A stretch of 8,075 nucleotides of DNA from Acidobacteriota bacterium (GTDB lineage Bacteria > Acidobacteriota > Vicinamibacteria > Vicinamibacterales > Vicinamibacteraceae), in the NCBI GenBank assembly GCA_013695405.1, contig JACDAO010000605.1, forward strand, positions 1 through 8,075, written 5' to 3'. Position numbers and translations under genes: made by a program. How positions within the stretch are numbered: position 1 is the first letter of the stretch; every line of letters starts with the position of its first letter. Below the pieces are notes generated by a model. The model saw nothing but the letters and a program-made list of their open reading frames with translations, searched no databases and had not been told where the DNA came from. Shown here one piece after another: positions 6,185 through 8,075 of the stretch.

Positions 6185-7423
6185 TCAGGGCGACGCGGTC
6201 GGTCGGCTGAACACCGCGCCATGCGGGATGCCCTTCGCGCTGCCGCCGTGTGGCCACGTCTTGTGGTCCATCCGGAAGCCTGGTGCCGTGGCGCCGTCTT
6301 CCCGGAAGCGCGTATCCCACGCAAGCTGACCGCTGGCGGGATCGAAGCGTGCGATCAGGACGCGATGCTGCATGCCCTCGTAGCCGGTGACCACGACACG
6401 CCGCTGGTCTGGCGAGAGCGCGATCCAGTGCGGCACGTCGTTCGGCCCGAGCGACACCCGGCTCACTTCCCTCGGTGAAGCGGGATCACTGATGTCGAGG
6501 CTCACGACGGCGCTCCACGCTGGCACCGTCACCAGGTAGTAGTGACCGGCGATCACCGGGATGGCGCAATAGGTATCCTTCTTGCGAGGGAACGACGCGA
6601 CAAGTCGCGCCGACGGCGACGTGGTGGCAAGGCCGTCCACCAGGTACAGCCCGCAGCTGAAGGTGGAGACCAGCACCGTCTTGCCATCGGCCATCAGCCT
6701 GGGCTCGGCGGTGAGCAGGCCCTCGTTGCCGGCCGGGCCGTCCGGCAGCGCGAACGTGGTCAGCAGGCGAAGGTCCGACAGGCGCCACACCTGGAGGTTG
6801 CGCGACGCCGGCGAGTCTGCATCCATGTCCGTGGTCGTGGTCACCACGCGGTCCAGCGCCGCGACGATGCTGCCGCTGTAGACGCGCAGGCCGGGATCGA
6901 TCCCCGCCGCATCGGCCGACCTTGAACGCACGGGCACGCCGGCAGGCGTGAGTTCCACGAGGCCGCCCGGGGTCATCGCGCCACCGGCATGGCGCATCTG
7001 GAAGGTGGCCAGCACGTTGCCGTTGGGCAGGCGCAGGAACGAGTGGGGATGCCCATACCCTTCGACGTCGCCGAACTGGTGGGCGAGGCGGGGGCGCGCC
7101 GGTACGGCCAGGTCGAACACGAAGCTCTGGCCGGTCGCGAAACCGTTGGCAAACAATTGCCCGTCGGCTGGCATCTCGTGCTCGGTGTGATGCGGGCCGT
7201 TTCCTCGTCCAGGCACCGGCAATGTCGTCACGAGCCGGCCGTACCTGTCGTCCCGTTCGGTGACGTCGAGGACCGCGAGGAAGTCTGGCTGCGCCTTGTC
7301 GGCCGCGGCGGTCCACAGATAGAGGTACTCCGGCGCGACGTCTCGAACGACCTCCTGCGGCTTCGAGGTGCAGCCACAGATCGCCAGGAACAGCAACGTC
7401 GCCAGCCGCCTCGTGGTCGTCAT
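6185..7423 (-). CDS. Selenium-binding protein SBP56 / methanethiol oxidase-like beta-propeller lipoprotein
   Basis: This 412-residue exported protein looks like a distant SBP56 family member (SELENBP1, MtoX). The N-terminus M-T-T-T-R-R-L-A-T-L-L-F-L-A-I-C-G-C is a lipoprotein signal with probable lipidated Cys18; Cys at -2 is unusual. Thr19 does not suggest inner-membrane retention. The body shows repeated propeller strands such as D-F-L-A-V-L-D-V, S-F-V-F-D-L and L-V-S-T-F-S-C-G-L-Y-L-V-D. His-rich motifs fit the family's metal sites: G-P-H78-H79-T-E-H82-E, Y-G-H125-P-H127-S-F, V-P-H332-W-I-A-L-S-P-D, and a C-terminal W-P-H-G-G ... P-H-G-A-V-F. The selenium-binding Cys region that follows HH in animal SELENBP1 is absent here. 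Characterised MtoX is a periplasmic Cu-dependent methanethiol oxidase; whether this protein shares that activity is unproven. GGTGGGG, 7 nt before ATG 7423, is a plausible RBS. It ends 56 nt before coxD on the same strand. Confidence 0.75.
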   Translation of the reverse strand: MTTTRRLATLLFLAICGCTSKPQEVVRDVAPEYLYLWTAAADKAQPDFLAVLDVTERDDRYGRLVTTLPVPGRGNGPHHTEHEMPADGQLFANGFATGQSFVFDLAVPARPRLAHQFGDVEGYGHPHSFLRLPNGNVLATFQMRHAGGAMTPGGLVELTPAGVPVRSRSADAAGIDPGLRVYSGSIVAALDRVVTTTTDMDADSPASRNLQVWRLSDLRLLTTFALPDGPAGNEGLLTAEPRLMADGKTVLVSTFSCGLYLVDGLATTSPSARLVASFPRKKDTYCAIPVIAGHYYLVTVPAWSAVVSLDISDPASPREVSRVSLGPNDVPHWIALSPDQRRVVVTGYEGMQHRVLIARFDPASGQLAWDTRFREDGATAPGFRMDHKTWPHGGSAKGIPHGAVFSRPTASP

Positions 7424-7562
7424 AGGGTGGCCCCACCATACACCAGAGCTGGTCAGCGTTTTTTTGCCCCGGTGCGCCGAGGCGGCCGGCCGGCCTCATC
7501 CGCGGCGCGCAACCGTGCGATGCGGGTGATCAAGGTGGTCGGCACTCGTGGTGCTGTGGACA
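7424..7562. other. Divergent intergenic region, 5' half
   Basis: This stretch lies upstream of the SBP56-like lipoprotein. I see no gene in it. It holds a T7 run at 7459-7465 (A7 when read towards the lipoprotein), notable in such GC-rich DNA, and a GC palindrome at 7484-7495. It must carry the lipoprotein's promoter if that gene starts the coxDEG transcript, but no convincing -35/-10 pair is visible on either strand. Confidence 0.5.
7484..7495. repeat. Perfect 12-bp GC palindrome
   Basis: GGCCGGCCGGCC is fully self-complementary and sits about 60 bp before the lipoprotein start. It could be an operator-like dyad or simply a product of high GC content. The T7 run beside it is on the wrong side to make a + strand intrinsic terminator. 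Confidence 0.4.
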
Positions 7563-7803
7563 CTCTTTGCGGGCGGCTGGGGCACCGTGCTCACCGTACC
7601 GTTCGGAAAGTCGGCGAGGATCCGCGTTGCAACGTCAGCGGTGACTGGCGGGCCGAGCTCGTGTCCGCGCACACGCTCCGGGTACACTGCCCCGTGTGTC
7701 GGCGACCTTCGACGGCAGCACGGCCAACGGCCATTGGTCGGCGCGTCAGAAAGCCGCCGTGTCGGAATTGGCCGTGGGCACGTGGACCGTCACCAGGAAA
7801 TAG
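7563..7803 (+). pseudogene. Possible frameshifted coding remnant ending 19 nt before the cytochrome gene
   Basis: No intact gene is present, but protein-like sequence moves through three frames. About 7563-7625 reads L-F-A-G-G-W-G-T-V-L-T-V-P-F-G. About 7628-7696 reads C-N-V-S-G-D-W-R-A-E-L-V-S-A. Then 7696-7803 reads V-S-A-T-F-D-G-S-T-A-N-G-H-W and ends G-T-W-T-V-T-R-K-stop. By hand count third-position G/C is 21 of 23 codons in the middle segment and 30 of 35 in the last, like the real genes around it. The alternating Gly-x-Trp strands resemble the tail of a small beta-barrel or lipocalin-like protein. Removing one GT from the GTGTGT run at 7694-7699 would join the last two segments in one frame. 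It may be a decayed gene, a sequencing error or chance; no family is assigned. Confidence 0.35.
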
Positions 7804-7822
7804 TCCAGCCGCTCCGCCGACC

Positions 7823-8075
7823 ATGTCGATCACGCCCTGCCGGCTCGCCGCCGTGCTGACCCTGCTGCTGCTCGCCTCGCTGGCGACGCGCCTGCACGGG
7901 TCTGCGCAGTCAGCGGGCGTGTCGCCGGGGCAGACTCCGCCGCCGGCGCCGGTGCAGCCTCTCCCCTACAGCCACAAGACCCATCTCGCGCTCGGACTGC
8001 AGTGCCGCACTTGCCACGTCAACCCGGACGCCGGCACGTTGATGACCTACCCGGGCACGGCGATCTGCATGGGCT
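7823..8075 (+). CDS. Exported multihaem c-type cytochrome (cytochrome c3/c7-like), 3'-truncated
   Basis: An open frame from ATG 7823 runs off the window after 84 codons. Residues 1-28 form a Sec signal peptide: a basic start with R7, a hydrophobic core L-A-A-V-L-T-L-L-L-L-A-S-L-A, and probable cleavage near S-A28. A Pro-rich linker follows at 35-48, then Y49-S-H51-K-T-H54-L-A-L-G-L. This is the typical approach to haem 1, whose motif is C61-R-T-C64-H65. A second motif begins at C82-M-G, and the final base fits the first letter of another Cys. H51 and H54 are candidate distal haem ligands. The product should act in the periplasm or outer envelope as an electron carrier or as a subunit of a respiratory complex. 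No good Shine-Dalgarno precedes the ATG, but the signal peptide begins there. It diverges from the lipoprotein gene. Confidence 0.85.
   Translation, partial: MSITPCRLAAVLTLLLLASLATRLHGSAQSAGVSPGQTPPPAPVQPLPYSHKTHLALGLQCRTCHVNPDAGTLMTYPGTAICMG

Noticed and set aside
6129..6320. N-terminal extension of coxD to an ATG at 6320
   Set aside because: It would add 64 residues unlike MoxR proteins and overlap the lipoprotein gene by 136 nt; ATG 6128 gives the normal family length.
7435..7440. TATGGT on the - strand as a -10 box for the lipoprotein gene
   Set aside because: No -35 sits at a suitable distance and it would place transcription almost at the start codon.
7459..7465. T7 run as an intrinsic terminator
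   Set aside because: No stable G/C stem directly precedes it on the + strand, and no + strand gene ends nearby.
6486..7499. Alternative - strand frame overlapping the SBP56-like gene
   Set aside because: It is Arg/Pro/Gly-rich with no signal peptide or repeats, whereas the chosen frame has a lipoprotein signal and propeller motifs.
1..8075. tRNA, rRNA, CRISPR arrays, insertion sequences or phage genes
   Set aside because: No cloverleaf, spaced direct repeats, transposase motifs or terminal inverted repeats were seen; the region reads as ordinary metabolic gene clusters.

Overview
The window is GC-rich and densely packed, with strong G/C preference at third codon positions. It looks like a chromosomal segment of a soil-type bacterium. 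The combination of a form II CODH-like cluster, an SBP56-like lipoprotein and a multihaem cytochrome of the Y-S-H-K-x-H type suggests Acidobacteriota (Vicinamibacteria-like), but this is a tentative impression and not a placement.

Layout. Positions 1-3617 (+ strand) hold a three-gene molybdenum hydroxylase operon in the order S-L-M. It starts with coxS (2Fe-2S subunit, 5' end cut by the window edge), followed by coxL (molybdopterin subunit with the form II signature AYRGAGR) and coxM (FAD subunit, GTG start overlapping the coxL stop by 4 nt). Converging on it from the - strand (7423 to 3577) is a second set of genes. In transcription order these are an SBP56/methanethiol-oxidase-like beta-propeller lipoprotein, coxD (MoxR-type AAA+ ATPase), coxE (VWA/MIDAS protein) and coxG (SRPBCC protein). 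The coxD-coxE gap is 10 nt and coxE-coxG overlap by 29 nt. coxM and coxG overlap tail to tail by 41 nt.

At the right end, 7424-7822 has no intact gene. It contains a GC-rich palindrome, a T7 run and what looks like a frameshifted coding remnant ending at 7803. A + strand gene begins at 7823: an exported multihaem c-type cytochrome truncated by the window edge, with one complete CxxCH and a second one starting at the last bases.

How the genes fit together. S, L and M form the catalytic enzyme: Mo-cytosine-dinucleotide hydroxylation in L, electrons through two 2Fe-2S clusters in S to FAD in M. CoxD and CoxE are the MoxR/VWA pair that remodels or matures such enzymes, and CoxG is a small accessory protein linked to membrane recruitment in form I systems. 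Because CoxL has Gly where form I has the Cu-binding Cys, the substrate is probably not CO, or is at least unproven. The two envelope proteins at the right (SBP56-like lipoprotein and cytochrome) are neighbours, but no functional link can be shown from sequence alone.
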